Shown here: piece by piece, positions 12,139 through 24,100 of the stretch
Layout: every line of letters begins with the position of its first letter
Position numbering within the stretch: the first letter of the stretch is position 1
Assembly (NCBI GenBank): GCA_033977485.1
Contig: CM066992.1
Span: 101,630,140 to 101,694,139 of the forward strand
Direction: 5' to 3'
DNA: 64,000 bases
Origin: Hydrangea macrophylla
Taxonomy: Eukaryota > Streptophyta > Magnoliopsida > Cornales > Hydrangeaceae
The notes under the pieces: model-generated
Databases searched by the model: none
What the model was told of the DNA's origin: nothing
The model's input: only the letters and a program-made list of their open reading frames with translations
Position numbers and translations under genes: made by a program

Positions 12139-14787
12139 TGTGTTAATATATATATATATATATGTACATAGATTGAGAGTGCCGAGAGAGTTAAGAGAAA
12201 GAGAGACCACAAAACCCCCCAAGCTCCCTCACTGCCTCACCACGCCACACCCACCCCTCTCTTCTCTCATGCACACAAAATCACACACACGTACCACACA
12301 CTGAGAGAGGGAGGGAAGAAGAAGAAGAAGGAGAAGAGGAGAGAGAAAGGCCAAGAGTTAGAGAGAGAAAGTTGGACCGAGAGGAAGGTAAAATCCCAAA
12401 ACCCCCTCTGTATATTTTCTGCATACACTAGGCACATACACAACCCCAAACTGACCCGCAGACCACCCCTAACTAGACCCAAGCCTCGCCGCCGCCATGG
12501 CTGGCCACCATTGAAGCTCGTATAAGCTCGGATTTTCAGACCGTCACCGAAACACACAAAACCAACGCAAAACTGACCCTAACGATTCCCTTAAGATCCC
12601 CGATGAACGCCTCGAAGCTTAGGTCGCGTTTGGACGACCAACGATCAAATTATTCTTTTCTTGGCCGAACTATTTTTCCCACTTATTGTACAAACCGTTA
12701 AGAGTTAGACTTCAAGACCAATACCGTTAGATCAGACTCGTCGAGGTACTCAATTTTGACTTGAAGTTTTCCCATTTTCGTTAAGAAATGAGGGAGTTAT
12801 GGCCATATGAATTTCAGTATAAATATGTGTATATATAACGTGTATATATATAAATATATATGCATTATGCATAGTGCATTCGGGGAAGAAGAAGATGAAG
12901 TGGGCTTGGGCCTAAGCCTGTTTGGGTAACCAACTTATGGGCTAGCTTATGTGTGTTAGTAAATCTAGTTGCCAAACATAGCCTAAAGCTTTAGATATTA
13001 ATTGATTAGATTGTTAATCCATTAGTTAATTATTATAAATTATGAAAAAATAGTTTTAAATGTATTATTAGTATATTTTTATAAATGCTGAAATATTAGT
13101 AGTTAATATTTTATATTTTGAAATTTTATATTATATATATTATAATTATTATTTATTTAGTTTTAAATAAATAAAAAGGGTTTGTTTGGTTTAAAATAAA
13201 TAATAGAAGTTAGTTTTAAAGGATAATAATTAGGTATTAAATACCTAAATGACTATTTTGAAATATAGAAATTATATTGATTATTCCAAGGCCTAATACC
13301 CTTGTCTTATAAATTATTTATTTATAAAAGTCAAACTTTACTATTTTATTTAATTATAAAGACCCGTTGGTTTATCATTTAATTACTTTAAATACCAAAC
13401 AAGTTCCAAAAATTATGAGAAAAATACCACTAGCCTATTTTAAGGTCTAGTATTTAATAAAAATGTTTCTAAGGGCCGTTTGTGTTTCTAAATTATATTT
13501 TATAATCATAGGACTCCTAGGACTACAATTATATAAATAGGACTTCAATAATTCGTGGTAAATAAACCGTAGCTCAGAAAATTTCGCGGTCAGTTCTCAG
13601 AGTCTTAGAATAATGTCTAGAACTATTCCCTTAAGTATCGAGACATTTTGACACGGTCAAAAATACAGCTTTCCTTTAGGGCCCACACTGATATAGAAAA
13701 CACAGCCTTTTATGTAACGAACTCCGATTTGAGTCTAGACAATGGCGTTGGACTTAGAATGACACGTAGATCACTACCTTGAGGTTTATATCCATATTTT
13801 GCATATTTACCTATATGCCCCTATCATTGACACATATGCTTCATCGCCATTATTCTATTATATATTGTAGGACTGTGACTTATCCGCTGTTCGGAGAGTC
13901 CTAAGCTTGACAAGACATCGAGGTGAGTTTCTTAACCTCACTCTAATCCTATTATGACTATTTTAAGATGATAGATAAGTTACGCTAATGTTGTTATGTA
14001 CGATTACTTTGTTAATAAATAATGCTATGAACTTAGTTGCAATGATGCTATGTTAACTGAGTTTCTTAACCTCACTCTAATCATATTATGGCTACTTAAA
14101 AAGATGATGTATAAGTTACATGTATGTTTCACTATGTTGTACAGTGCGATTAATATGATGATAATAATGTTATGAGTTATGTTGGTGGTATTGCTATGAC
14201 TAGTTATGTACAGATTGTATTGTCCTGGACATGAACTTGTAAAGGGTTTTTATTTATATGAATTGTTAAGTGTTAATCTATGTTTAAGATTCATGGCTAG
14301 TACGTTATGTTTTTGTTGCTAAAGTTGAGAATCGAATATAGTAATGGTAACCGTTAATCAAAATGTGGAACTTGCGTGTTAACAATGTAATTGAATGACG
14401 AGAATATCTGGTTAAAGTATAATCCGTTGTAAACACGTGCACGACATGGTGTCAGCATGCATTGCATGGAAATGGTAAGCAGTTGATGTGAAGTGTGAAG
14501 AGAATGATATGTGAGACTTGGATCCATTGGATCAACGGCTGACGAGCCGGGTGAACATGAACGGTTAGGGTATCTAGCGCGCCTCTCACTGTTGAAGATG
14601 TCCGGTGATGTGCATACATGGTTGAAGACGTCCCATGTATTGTTGAAGATGTCCGGATAGAGCTTTAATGTTACTATTAGCTGTGTAGACGACCAGTGAG
14701 GGTATACACATCGTTGAAGACGTCCGATGTGCCGATTCCATTTTTTACAGATAGGATGTGCCGTATAGACGACTGGCGGTCTATCAA

Positions 14788-14995
14788 GGGTTAGTAGATA
14801 GTAAGGTATACCGGGTAGCGACCGATGTAGCCTGAAGCGATAATAAGGTATACCGGGTAGTGACCGGTGTAGCCTGAAGATAAAAATGTATAATGATAGT
14901 AGGGTATACCGGGTAGTGAGCGATGTAGCCCGAAGATGAAAATGTATAATGATAGTAGGGTATACCGGGTAGCGACCGGTGTAGCCCGAAGATGG
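14788..14995. repeat. Tandem repeat, about 60-bp unit, inside LTR-like DNA
   Basis: Four imperfect copies of a unit containing GGTATACCGGGTAG(C/T)GA(C/G) followed by GATGTAGCC(T/C)GAAG and, in most copies, AATGTATAATGATAGTA. Just upstream (14540-14740) a GTTGAAGA(C/T)GTCC word is repeated at least four times. On the minus strand this periodic sequence produces long spurious ORFs. Confidence 0.8.
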
Positions 14996-15657
14996 ATACA
15001 TGTAATGTGGGAACCCATCGTGTAGACGACCAGTACGGCCCGCCACATGTGTTGAGGTAACAAAAGGAGAGATATCAGAATAAGTTTGATGAGCACTATG
15101 GCTAAATTGGAAAGTATGATGAGACGATTGATCTAGTCGTGGATTCAGCGTCCCGACACAAAGGTAGTTGCATCGGTCATGCATCAGCACGCACGAGCAT
15201 GATATGAATCGAGAATGAGATAAAATGAATTGCATAACCGAATAGAATGTAACCTTTGATAAGAGACTAATGTGCATATCTGCTTATATGATTTATCTGA
15301 GAACTTTGCTATGCCCGGGGAAGGTACGTCATTTGATAAGAGATTAATCGTAACTTAAGATATTGAACGATAACGTGAGTTGAGCGATGTTCGTACTATA
15401 GATTATTGTGTGGTAATGTTGCTCACTCAGCTTTGTTTTAAAGCTAACGGCGTGTTACGTCTTGGACAATCCAACGACCAGATTCCTTACAGGTTTGGTT
15501 AGGCGACACGTCAAACATGATAATAAGATGCAAAGGAGCAATGTATGCGTAGAGCTAGAAGGAAGACCAAAGACAATAATTAGTATTGTGTAATAAAATT
15601 AGTCTGTTGTATTAGCATTATGACCGGTGATCTGTAATCATTTTAATGTTAAGATTG

Positions 15658-15775
15658 AAAGTGATCACTTAGTCCCTTTATGTTTTTGGGTAAAGGGAGA
15701 CCGTTACAGAATCTAAAACTGATCACTTAGTCCCTTTGTGTTTTCGGGTAAAGGGATCCCGTTACAGAATCTAAC
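15658..15775. repeat. Tandem duplication of an LTR-end-like 56-bp unit
   Basis: Two copies of a unit TGATCACTTAGTCCCTTT(A/G)TG...GGGTAAAGGGA...CCGTTACAGAATCTAA lie side by side. The unit looks like the terminus of an LTR (ending GTTACA), so the duplication may be a slip at the end of the old element. Confidence 0.7.
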
Positions 15776-15785
15776 GGCGAGTATT

Positions 15786-17910
15786 TGTCATACTCGTTCC
15801 AGAATTTACATACTTTTCTTTCTACATTGGAGTAACATGTGAATTTATCAATGTTAGTTGATATGGGTGAATGGGGTTGACTGTGAGTCAACGGTAAGGT
15901 GTCAGTGAGGACACGGGAACATGGTAGTTCATCCTTGCATTGGCACGATTAAGTGACATTTATGTGATTTAAATGTTATTTGAGCTATCTGATATTCCAT
16001 GAATAGTAATTATACCTGTGTAGTATAATTTCTGGTAGAATATGATATTGTTGTAGAGCATTTTGAATACTGTGGTGAGAACGTGAGTGACACTTGCATA
16101 AACGGTAGGATGTGTAGAGATTCCACAGAATTTGGTTTTTGGACGTAATTTTGAATCCAAACGGGACTTAATCGAAAACTTTTGTAATTTATAGTTTCCA
16201 CTCGTAAAGGCATAAAATGGACTTGTGCGTCGTTTCGAGAGTTAATTAGAAGTTTGAGGAACTCTTGGGGAGGTAAACACAATTTTCGAAAGATATGCCT
16301 ATACATAGAGGTAGCAAGATATTTTCATTCTTTACAACTTTTCCAAAAATTGAAACAAAAGGGAGATTTGGGGGTTTTGAGAGCTTAGAGCTTGCAAACG
16401 CAAATCGACAGACTTCTGTCCGTTTGTTTTCAACCAAAATTCGTATTTGAACTCCCCATGGTAAGAACTACACTTTGATAGTCTTTAGGCCACGTTTGGC
16501 TAAGTTTTTATAAATTTCTAAATCTAGGAATTTGGGAAAAATGCGTGTAAACTTGTAGGTTTAGCGTAGGATAAGAGATTTGGCGTTTAGTTGGGCTTCT
16601 AGTCGTTCCCTCAAAGTTATACGACGATAGCTCGAGGTATGAATTTCTAGCCTATGTTATATAGGTGAAATACATGTTTTAAATTTCGACGACGAAATTG
16701 AGATCCGGGCAAAATTCATGTGTTAATAGTAGGCCCGTTAATTATGCACGCGATTAAAAGTGAAAAGCATGTCTACTTTTACGCGAGCACGTTGAGTTGT
16801 CTATGTGGGTCAAAGGGGGGACTTATACAAATTCATGCCAGAGTAAGCTTTTCGATGTTTGAGAATTTAGTAGCGACGACTACTGATTAAGGCTTGGACT
16901 TGCCAGGGCACTTGGGGATGTAATGGTTGTAAGCTTGGACTAGCCATTGACATCGCGGTTTAAGGCTTGGACTTGCCGCTACCGGATGAATGCGTATTTT
17001 TCTCCCTAGAGACTATTTGATATGATTTATGAGGTTAAAGCATGATTTATCATATATGCATATGTTAGAAATTGTGCACTCAGCATATAGCTGAGCAATG
17101 GAGATTTACTCCATTGCAGGTATGAAGAAAGGAAAGAAGAAGCGTGAAGAGTGAGGCCATGGGAATGCCGGGGATCACCTTTTGTAATGTTTTGGTTTCC
17201 TTTCCATATGTTGTAATAATGAAATTGTGGAGCAAGAATCATGTTTTGGTTAAATTGGAAACCTTGGAAGGATTTTGGTAATGTTGTAGTATGTAACCAA
17301 ACTTCTTATAGTTCGTGTTTTGTAACCTTAACTTGTCAAATTCAGACTTTGAAGGAATGTGGATAGAGTTTTGTGAATCGGGCCAAACAAGCCTTAGCTT
17401 GTTCCGCTATTGTTTCTTTTCATGGATTAGTGAGATTAAACTTTAAGTTTTGATAACTTGTTATAGCTTGTGGCGTTTGGATTATTGTAAGTATGATTAG
17501 AGTAGTAGAATTTGGTGAGGGTTGTTTGATGCCTTAAGCAAATTCTGCAGCTTTGGGCAGGATTCTGCTAAAGGGTCATTCGACCGGTCAAAGAGGGTCG
17601 TTTGACCGGTCGAAATACCCCCTGCAAGAAATCTTTTTATACACCTTCTGGAAATTTTCAAAAGGTTTTGATTGGTTCTTAGGGTACCTTTGGGACTCCT
17701 TTCAACATAAAATCATTCGTTTCGAAATATGATTGTGTTTTCAATTTTATACGAATTTTACAACTTGGAGAGAAATGTTTCCAAAAGTTTTATACACTCA
17801 AGGTTGTTTTAAAGTCTTTTCCGCTGCGTATGGTTATGAAATGAACTGGATAAGCCTTGATGGCGTGCCACGTGTCCTATTTCCGCACGTTAGCGGGATG
17901 GGTTGTGACA
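15786..17910 (+). mobile_element. Solo LTR A (2,125 bp), Ty3-like
   Basis: It starts TGTCATACTCG and ends GGGTTGTGACA, and is flanked by the 5-bp duplication GTATT (15781-15785 and 17911-17915). It contains no coding sequence. Homology with 59278-61454 (opposite strand) runs through most of the length, for example GGTGAGAACG, CGAAAACTTTTGTAATTT, GGGGAGGTAAAC, the TATA-like CCTATACATAGAGG, and TTCCGCTGCG with GGCGTGCCACG near the end. Two inverted copies of a GACCGGTC box lie at about 17580-17617. One LTR with one target duplication and no internal region indicates a solo LTR left by LTR-LTR recombination. Confidence 0.88.
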
Positions 17911-17944
17911 GTATTAATTAAGAACCATAAAAGTGCATCAATTT

Positions 17945-18216
17945 TTTCAAAGGTTAATTATACTTTATCCCCATATGGTTTGACCCGATGACACTTTACC
18001 CCATATGATTTAACCTGGTGACACTTTACCCCCATGTGGTTTTAAAAGTGCACTTAACTCCCATGTGGTTTGAGAGGTATTTTAGTAACTTAACACTTTT
18101 TGCTAGATTCTTTAATGATTCCACTTTACCCAAAAGTACATGGAGGTTAAGTGGTCACTTTTAAACTACAGGAGAGTAAAGTGTCATAGGGTCAAACCAT
18201 AGGAGGTAAAGTGTGA
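17945..18216. repeat. Fold-back MITE
   Basis: The left half has repeated words ACTTTA(T/C)CCCCATATGGTTTGACC and GACACTTTACC. The right half has the inverse (GTAAAGTGTCATAGGGTCAAACCATAGGAGG). Left and right fold onto each other with a short loop around 18090. It is non-coding. Confidence 0.65.
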
Positions 18217-19887
18217 TCAGATTTGGACACTCATTAGTATGATAAATTATTAGTTGATTCGGGACCATATTCCATGTGGTAGTTTTGGTCATTAAGGATT
18301 TTCCATGTGGTAATGTTACCTGATTAGTTGGAGAGAACATGGCCACATGGCAACCCTGTACTGGTCGGGACCACCATATGGCAATGGTCCAGGACTAGCC
18401 AAATAACTTCTCAGTGTGTATGAAGTCTAATTTTATTGCTATAGTTTTTAAATACTACGACGGATGTATCACAAATTGTTGTAGTGATTCTAGTACCACA
18501 TGTCAATGATATAGTACCACTCTCATAAAATTTGGGCTATCTTTAGATGATAGTAATCATGGTTAGGAATGGGTATCTCGCTATCTTAACTATTCTTATA
18601 TTTGGTATATCAATTTAGTGAAATTTGTGATTGAGTATTGCATACCCATGAGATACGAAATCCAATGATGATTGGCATCTCATTCCCACCATCTATGACT
18701 TTGATTCCCATTGAGTTGGTTACTCTAAAAATGAAAAGAACACAGTATTAGGTATGATATGATTACCATAATAAATAAATATTTATTATAAATTTGTATT
18801 AAATGCACTTGACTTAAATATTTTGATTAAAAAAATTGATAGATAACGGATTCAATTATTGACATTAGCCAAACAACTATAATTGAATTAATATACTATT
18901 CAAAACCTGGGAACTCATTACCAGTAATGGAATACCCAATATCATCCTTGATGACTGCCATCCAAACGTGGCCTTAAGGTGTCCCAAATTTGAGATCATA
19001 TCATTACTCTTGGTAATTTGATAACTTTGGTTAATAAAAGAAGGGTTAAATACGCTCGCACCTCTCGTAGTTATTCTAGTTTTCACTCACCTCATATGCT
19101 TTAAATTTTCGCAATGATACTCCTTGTGTTCAGACCAAAGTGTAACAGTTAAAATTGTTAATCGAATAAACTGAAATGACCAAATTACCCCAAAATTATA
19201 CACAAAAGTGTTCAGAACATAAGGTGTTTACTGCGATCCATTTGAGGAGAAACCTAGGTTTAGAATGGGATGAGAAAGAAACTTTGACATTTTTCAAGGT
19301 TTACTTGGTACAGGTATTGTGCTTGATCCAAAGTAAATGGCTTAAGACTTATCAGCTCTATTTTAATGTGACTTTCAAGGAGGGGAAAGAGATATTTTGT
19401 CTCGCAAATTATGGCCTCCCAAGTACTAAACCATTAAATTGCATGGTAACACTCATGATTACACCTGAGTCTGAACCATAACCTTACTCAAATAATAGTA
19501 TGCTTCCCAAATTTAATTAGCAAATGTTTTGATAGTTTCATCAAATGATGTGCAATGATACGCTAGTAACATTGTGTATGATACTACTAGAAAATATTTG
19601 AGAATAAAATTTGGAAACACACCGTTCGTTACCTTAGAAAATCTCATACCAATGTCTCTTCAAGTCACTGTTGGAGAAGCTATCTCGTTTCTGTGTGACC
19701 ATTAACTTTGTGTGATTTTCACTATAATTTGAGTATTTTTTAGGTCCCACAAATCCCGTGGATGTGACAACCACATACAGTGACATATACAGGGGGGGAC
19801 AACCACCCCTAGCTTTTGGAAAATTATACTTTTATACATGTAATTTAGGTAAAATTTTAAATTTTATTAAACCCCCCACCCCGGCCC

Positions 19888-19924
<37 letters not shown>

Positions 19925-20184
19925 TAATAATAAAACTTATTATATAACCCCCAAAAAAAAAAATTAGTTAGGCTAAAACAAAAGGGATTTTATATGTAAT
20001 ATGTTGACCCAATTATAGTTCATTCTCTAAAAAAAAAAAAAACAAAACAAAACAAAAACAAACTTGTTTTATGTAATATATTGGCCTAATTACAAATAGA
20101 CTAAAAAAAATTTGCCTCGCTGCCCCCCTGATCGAAATTCCTAGATCCGCCACTAATTACATAAACAATTTCTCCTCTATTGTA

Positions 20185-20675
20185 AGGAAAACTTTTTGGT
20201 ATATCTAAGTGGTTTGGGTGTACCTACAATAAAGTAATTTTGAGTGGAAAATGATTGTTCCTATCAAGAAACATTTATTATGCGATCGGAAATATTTGTT
20301 CTGTGTGGGCTTGATGAGAACACATGTTTCTTATCATGGAACAAATGTTCCTTATCGGGAACAATCATTTTTGACCAAAACACTATATTGTAGGCGGGTA
20401 ATGGTAGACTCACACCCAAATCTCACAGTCATTTATCCATTCACACTCTGACTTGGACCAATGTCATTGGTCTACGTTAAGGTGTGGATGGATGAGTATG
20501 AGATTCGAGTATGGATCTATCATTACCTGTCGGTAGGGATAGTAATTCGGATTCTTATGTCATAATCGTGCCGTGTGTTCAAATTATTTCAATAAAACGA
20601 ATTATTATGTCAACAATTATAACCATTACCCGTAGGCACATATCCAAACCACTTGAGTGTACCGAAAAATTCTCC
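20185..20675. repeat. Nested inverted-repeat elements (three levels)
   Basis: Outer ends: ACTTTTTGGTATATCTAAGT at 20189 is matched by the inverse at about 20635-20673 (CCAAACCACTTGAGTGTACC). Inside lie a hairpin at 20246-20385, starting GAAAATGATTGTTCC and ending GGAACAATCATTTTTG, and a second hairpin at 20397-20527, starting GGTAATGGTAGACTCACACC and ending GATCTATCATTACC. The inner hairpin at 20246 has a diverged relative near 4495-4665. Confidence 0.65.
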
Positions 20676-20830
20676 CCACAGGCTATATTGTAATTGGACT
20701 GCCGCGGATTGTTTTCAGCCATGAAAGTGCGGGTCCTACAGGAACAACGACTGATGAATGACCACTAGTGGTGCAAAAAACGTCTGTTTTTTACCCTGTT
20801 AATGTTTGCATTTTGATTTGTTATTTCACC

Positions 20831-20859
20831 TCTCTCTCTCTCTCTCTCTCTCTCTCTAG
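20831..20859. repeat. (CT)n tract in the presumed MTN 5' region
   Basis: A run of CT dinucleotides about 110 bp before the MTN start codon. CT tracts are common around plant transcription starts. No clear TATA box was seen at a fitting distance. Confidence 0.7.
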
Positions 20860-20969
20860 ATTTTCCTAGAAAGTAGAAAGAGGTTGACACAGTTTGGTTT
20901 ACAGAACTCTATCTCTGCAAACGAACTCACTAGTTTTCTAGCGATTTCGAAGGCGTAGTAACGGCGGCT

Positions 20970-21079
20970 ATGGCTCCTCCTGACGGAAAATCAGAAGTTA
21001 CAGAGGAGTCCATGGCTTCCGAACACGAGAAGCGTCCCATCTCCACCATCGTCATCATCATCGGTATTCTCTCTCTCTC

Positions 21080-21112
<33 letters not shown>

Positions 21113-24100
21113 ACATGTATGATATATTATTTCTTTGGATTTACTTCTTTGGTTGATTTTGGTTACAATCACAGCTATGCAGACTGAAGCGCTTCCTCTT
21201 GTGAACCGGTTCAATCTCTCTGAGGACCTTGATTCTCCGTGAGTTTCTTCTCTCACTTCTTATTTTTTGTTTTCTTATTTCTCTCTCCTCGCTAATTAGG
21301 GTTAAGAGGTTAGTTAATCCTTTTTTTTGGCTGTTAATTTTCATTTTGTTTGGAATCCTTTTGAATGGTCCATCGTTAATCTTAATGTAGTCGCAGTGCT
21401 TAGTGCACTGGTGTGTAATACCTTTCATACGAGCTCTTTCCCCCATATATATATATACACACACATACAGTCCCCTTCTTATGAGGAAGTCCGCAACTTA
21501 ATAAAACTGGATCTTATGAAATGACAATACCTTAATGAAAACTGGATCCAACGGCTAAAAATAGGAGTCTGCAACTTAATTGCGGACTCTCTCATAAGAA
21601 GAGTTCATATATGTGTATATATATATATATATAAATAACTATATACAGGGAAAGGTAATTTAGAGCTTTGTGCTCCTTTTCTCGACAATGTTATATGTGA
21701 TTCTGCACACATGGATAAATCTGCCTTCCTCGTCCTATATTAGTTAGAGAAGGCATGGTGACATATAATTTTCAGATAAAAACAAAATCATTGGTAACAT
21801 GGCAAAACAAGGTGTAAGGATTAAGCCCTTACTCAGCCAATTATAGAATTACAGAAGACAATTGAGACGAAGAAGATGAAGAAGACGAAGAACAGAATTA
21901 GAGAAGATGGAAGAACAGAGCTGGAAGAGAGAGAAAGAGAAGTAAGAGAGAGAAAATAGAATTCAATCAATACATATCACAATCCAAACTCAGCCTCTAG
22001 GAGGCATTTTAACAAACATTTGGTGAGCCCCATCTAACAGAAAAACCAACTCAACATGATAGCCTATGCCACGTGTACTAGCCGTTGGTTTTAACAACCC
22101 AAATTGACATTACACAATGAAGTCGCTTTCTCTGTTTCAGCAGCTCAACCGTTTGCAGTCAGATCATGACACAAGACTTGTATATCCAGTCCCTATAATC
22201 GAGAGAAATTACCTTTTTTCCTTTTTGCATTAATTTGCTTGAATTTTTGCATCAGATACAATCATCTTCTTCTTTTCCATCTTCTTTCCGAACACACTTG
22301 ATGATTGAGTTTTGACTGGTTGTTGAGTTGAAAATTCGCTCCACCCAACTTAATTTCATGATTTGTATGTAGTCTTGAGTCACTTGACTTTATTTTGACA
22401 TATCTTTGTACTACTCTAGTACTCTGTATAATAACATGAAGATTAAAATATATCAATTATAGTGGAAGTTTTCAATTGTTCTACATGGTTGTTTGCTTGT
22501 TTGTTGTGTTGTCTTTCTTGGGGTTTATTTCATTGTGCAGCGGGGACATTAGTCACTATCTGGTGGTTTATTTTAAAGATTCTGCACTGGCATGTATGGG
22601 TATTTTGTTTGTCTCTCTTTTTATCGGATTTGATTTGTTGGTTTCACAACTGTGCAGGATTACGAAAGGGGTCCCTTGGGTCCGCTATCATGGTATCTAT
22701 AAAGATCTGAGTATCAATATTATCTGGCCAGGAAAAGATGCTGTCTTTGGTGAGTATTTGGTTCCCAATGTTACATTTATTTATTTTTGTATGAACTTTT
22801 GCTAGACGGTTGGTTATGTACTCTTGGAACTGTGTAAACATGTTTTTTGACAATATGAGTGAGCTCTTATGATTGTAGCGTCTACCTCATTTGTTCTCCC
22901 TCCTTTCTGGACAACATGTTGACAGTATTATTATTAGTATCAATACCCTTAATGATAGTTAGAGAAATACTCTGGGTTGGTTTATTTCATCCTTCTGCAA
23001 AAATCCATGAATGTTTGAGAATTTTTTAGATAGCATCCGAATTTGTATAATTGTGTAAACTGAAACTCGGTTAAGGTCATGAGCATTTGCAAGTTAGAGT
23101 GACCCACATTTTTTTTTTCAAAGAACCAAGGTCATTCTTTCTAAGAAATACCGTTTCTAGAAAATCCTTTTTATTCTTTGTTGATTGCCATTCGTGGGAC
23201 ATCAGCTAACCTGTTGCAGGAAATTTATTCTTCTTTGCTGAACTAATGTCGTTTTCATTTCCTTTTATGTATTTGATTCGTGAAATATTGCTGTCTTTTA
23301 TCAAGGTTAACTTCTTTTTTCTTTTGAAAAAAACGAGAGAGATTTTATTTCCAGTCGGATAGGCTTAAAGGGCAAACTCCAAGCCACAATGAATTTTGTG
23401 GATCGAATATATGACTCCAGACGTTAAAAATGATCAAATGGAAGTAATATTATCTCTAATGAGCAAGCCCCCACGGCTTCCTGTTTAAGTAAGCTATAAG
23501 AAAACTGTACATTTCCCCTTGTATTTTGTTTCATTGGGAAGTCAATATCCCTTGTGACTTTCAGAAATCTTATCCTTGAACTAATTTGAGAAATTTTTGC
23601 TAACTTTACGGTTTCCTGTAAGATTGATGGTCAAGTTGAATTAATTTTTTCATAGGTGTTGGATGCCTTAAAAGTAGGAGGCAAAAATACATGTCATAAG
23701 GCAATTTCTAATTTTGTAGCATGAAATTTTTACTCTTTGTGATGCTAGGATTGTTTTTTCCCAGTTTATTGCTAGGACTTATAATGCTGTTATCAATGTG
23801 TTTGGCTGTGATTTGAATTTTATTCATATTATTAATGAACAGTTAATTCATGTGGTTATTCCATCCTGGATTCAATATCACTGAGTCCTTGAATCAATCC
23901 TTTTCAGGGGTTGACAGTGTAGGCACAGTTTCTGCATCTCTTGTTACCTATGCTTCTGTCCAAGCTTTAAAGCCAGACCTCATAATAAATGCAGGCACTG
24001 CTGGCGGCTTTAAGGTGTGGTTCTTGTTGTCCCATGATTGATTTTACCACTGGTTCTTATGTTGCCAGAACATCAGACTGCTTTGAGGTTTTCCTATGCA

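Larger units (their letters stand above)
12144..15780. mobile_element. Old LTR-retrotransposon-derived DNA (probably a long Ty3-type LTR, plus orientation)
   Basis: There is no coding sequence. From left to right: a GA-rich leader-like part (12160-12380), a short CGCCGCCATGG-containing part, an AT-rich block (12990-13560), tandem units (14540-15000), a TCACTCAGC...GCTAAC word near 15420, and an end-like ...GGGAGACCGTTACA at 15711. Similar words in the same order occur in the two solo LTRs at 15786-17910 and 59278-61454, so I infer a related LTR. The copia insertion splits it from similar DNA left of 5559. I could not fix its own ends or target duplication. Confidence 0.55.
17916..20969. other. 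Intergenic DNA with MITE fragments upstream of MTN
   Basis: No gene recognised. Contents: a fold-back element at 17945-18216; diverged repeat DNA around 18550-18980; a single-sided GGGTTAAATACGCTCGCACC end near 19045; a repeat with (AAT)n at 19890-19932 and a TAGATCCGCCAC end near 20140 (relative of 37035-37345); nested inverted repeats at 20185-20675. The last approximately 250 bp before 20970 should hold the MTN promoter and 5' UTR, including a (CT)n tract. Confidence 0.6.

Noticed and set aside
14354..15277. A 307-codon open frame on the minus strand in LTR-like DNA.
   Set aside because: It runs through the GGTATACCGGGTAG tandem units; the peptide is a repetitive reading of the repeat with no known domain and lies in solo or old LTR sequence.
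3116..15716. GAATC followed by TG at 3116-3122 as the left end of the old LTR that ends at 15711.
   Set aside because: A 5-bp match over this distance is expected by chance and the 'LTR' would include MULE sequence; no sequence homology supports it.
22462..22805. Two open frames of 82 and 109 codons around MTN exon 3.
   Set aside because: They are intron sequence running into exon 3; only 22658-22749 matches the MTN family and is bounded by AG/GT.
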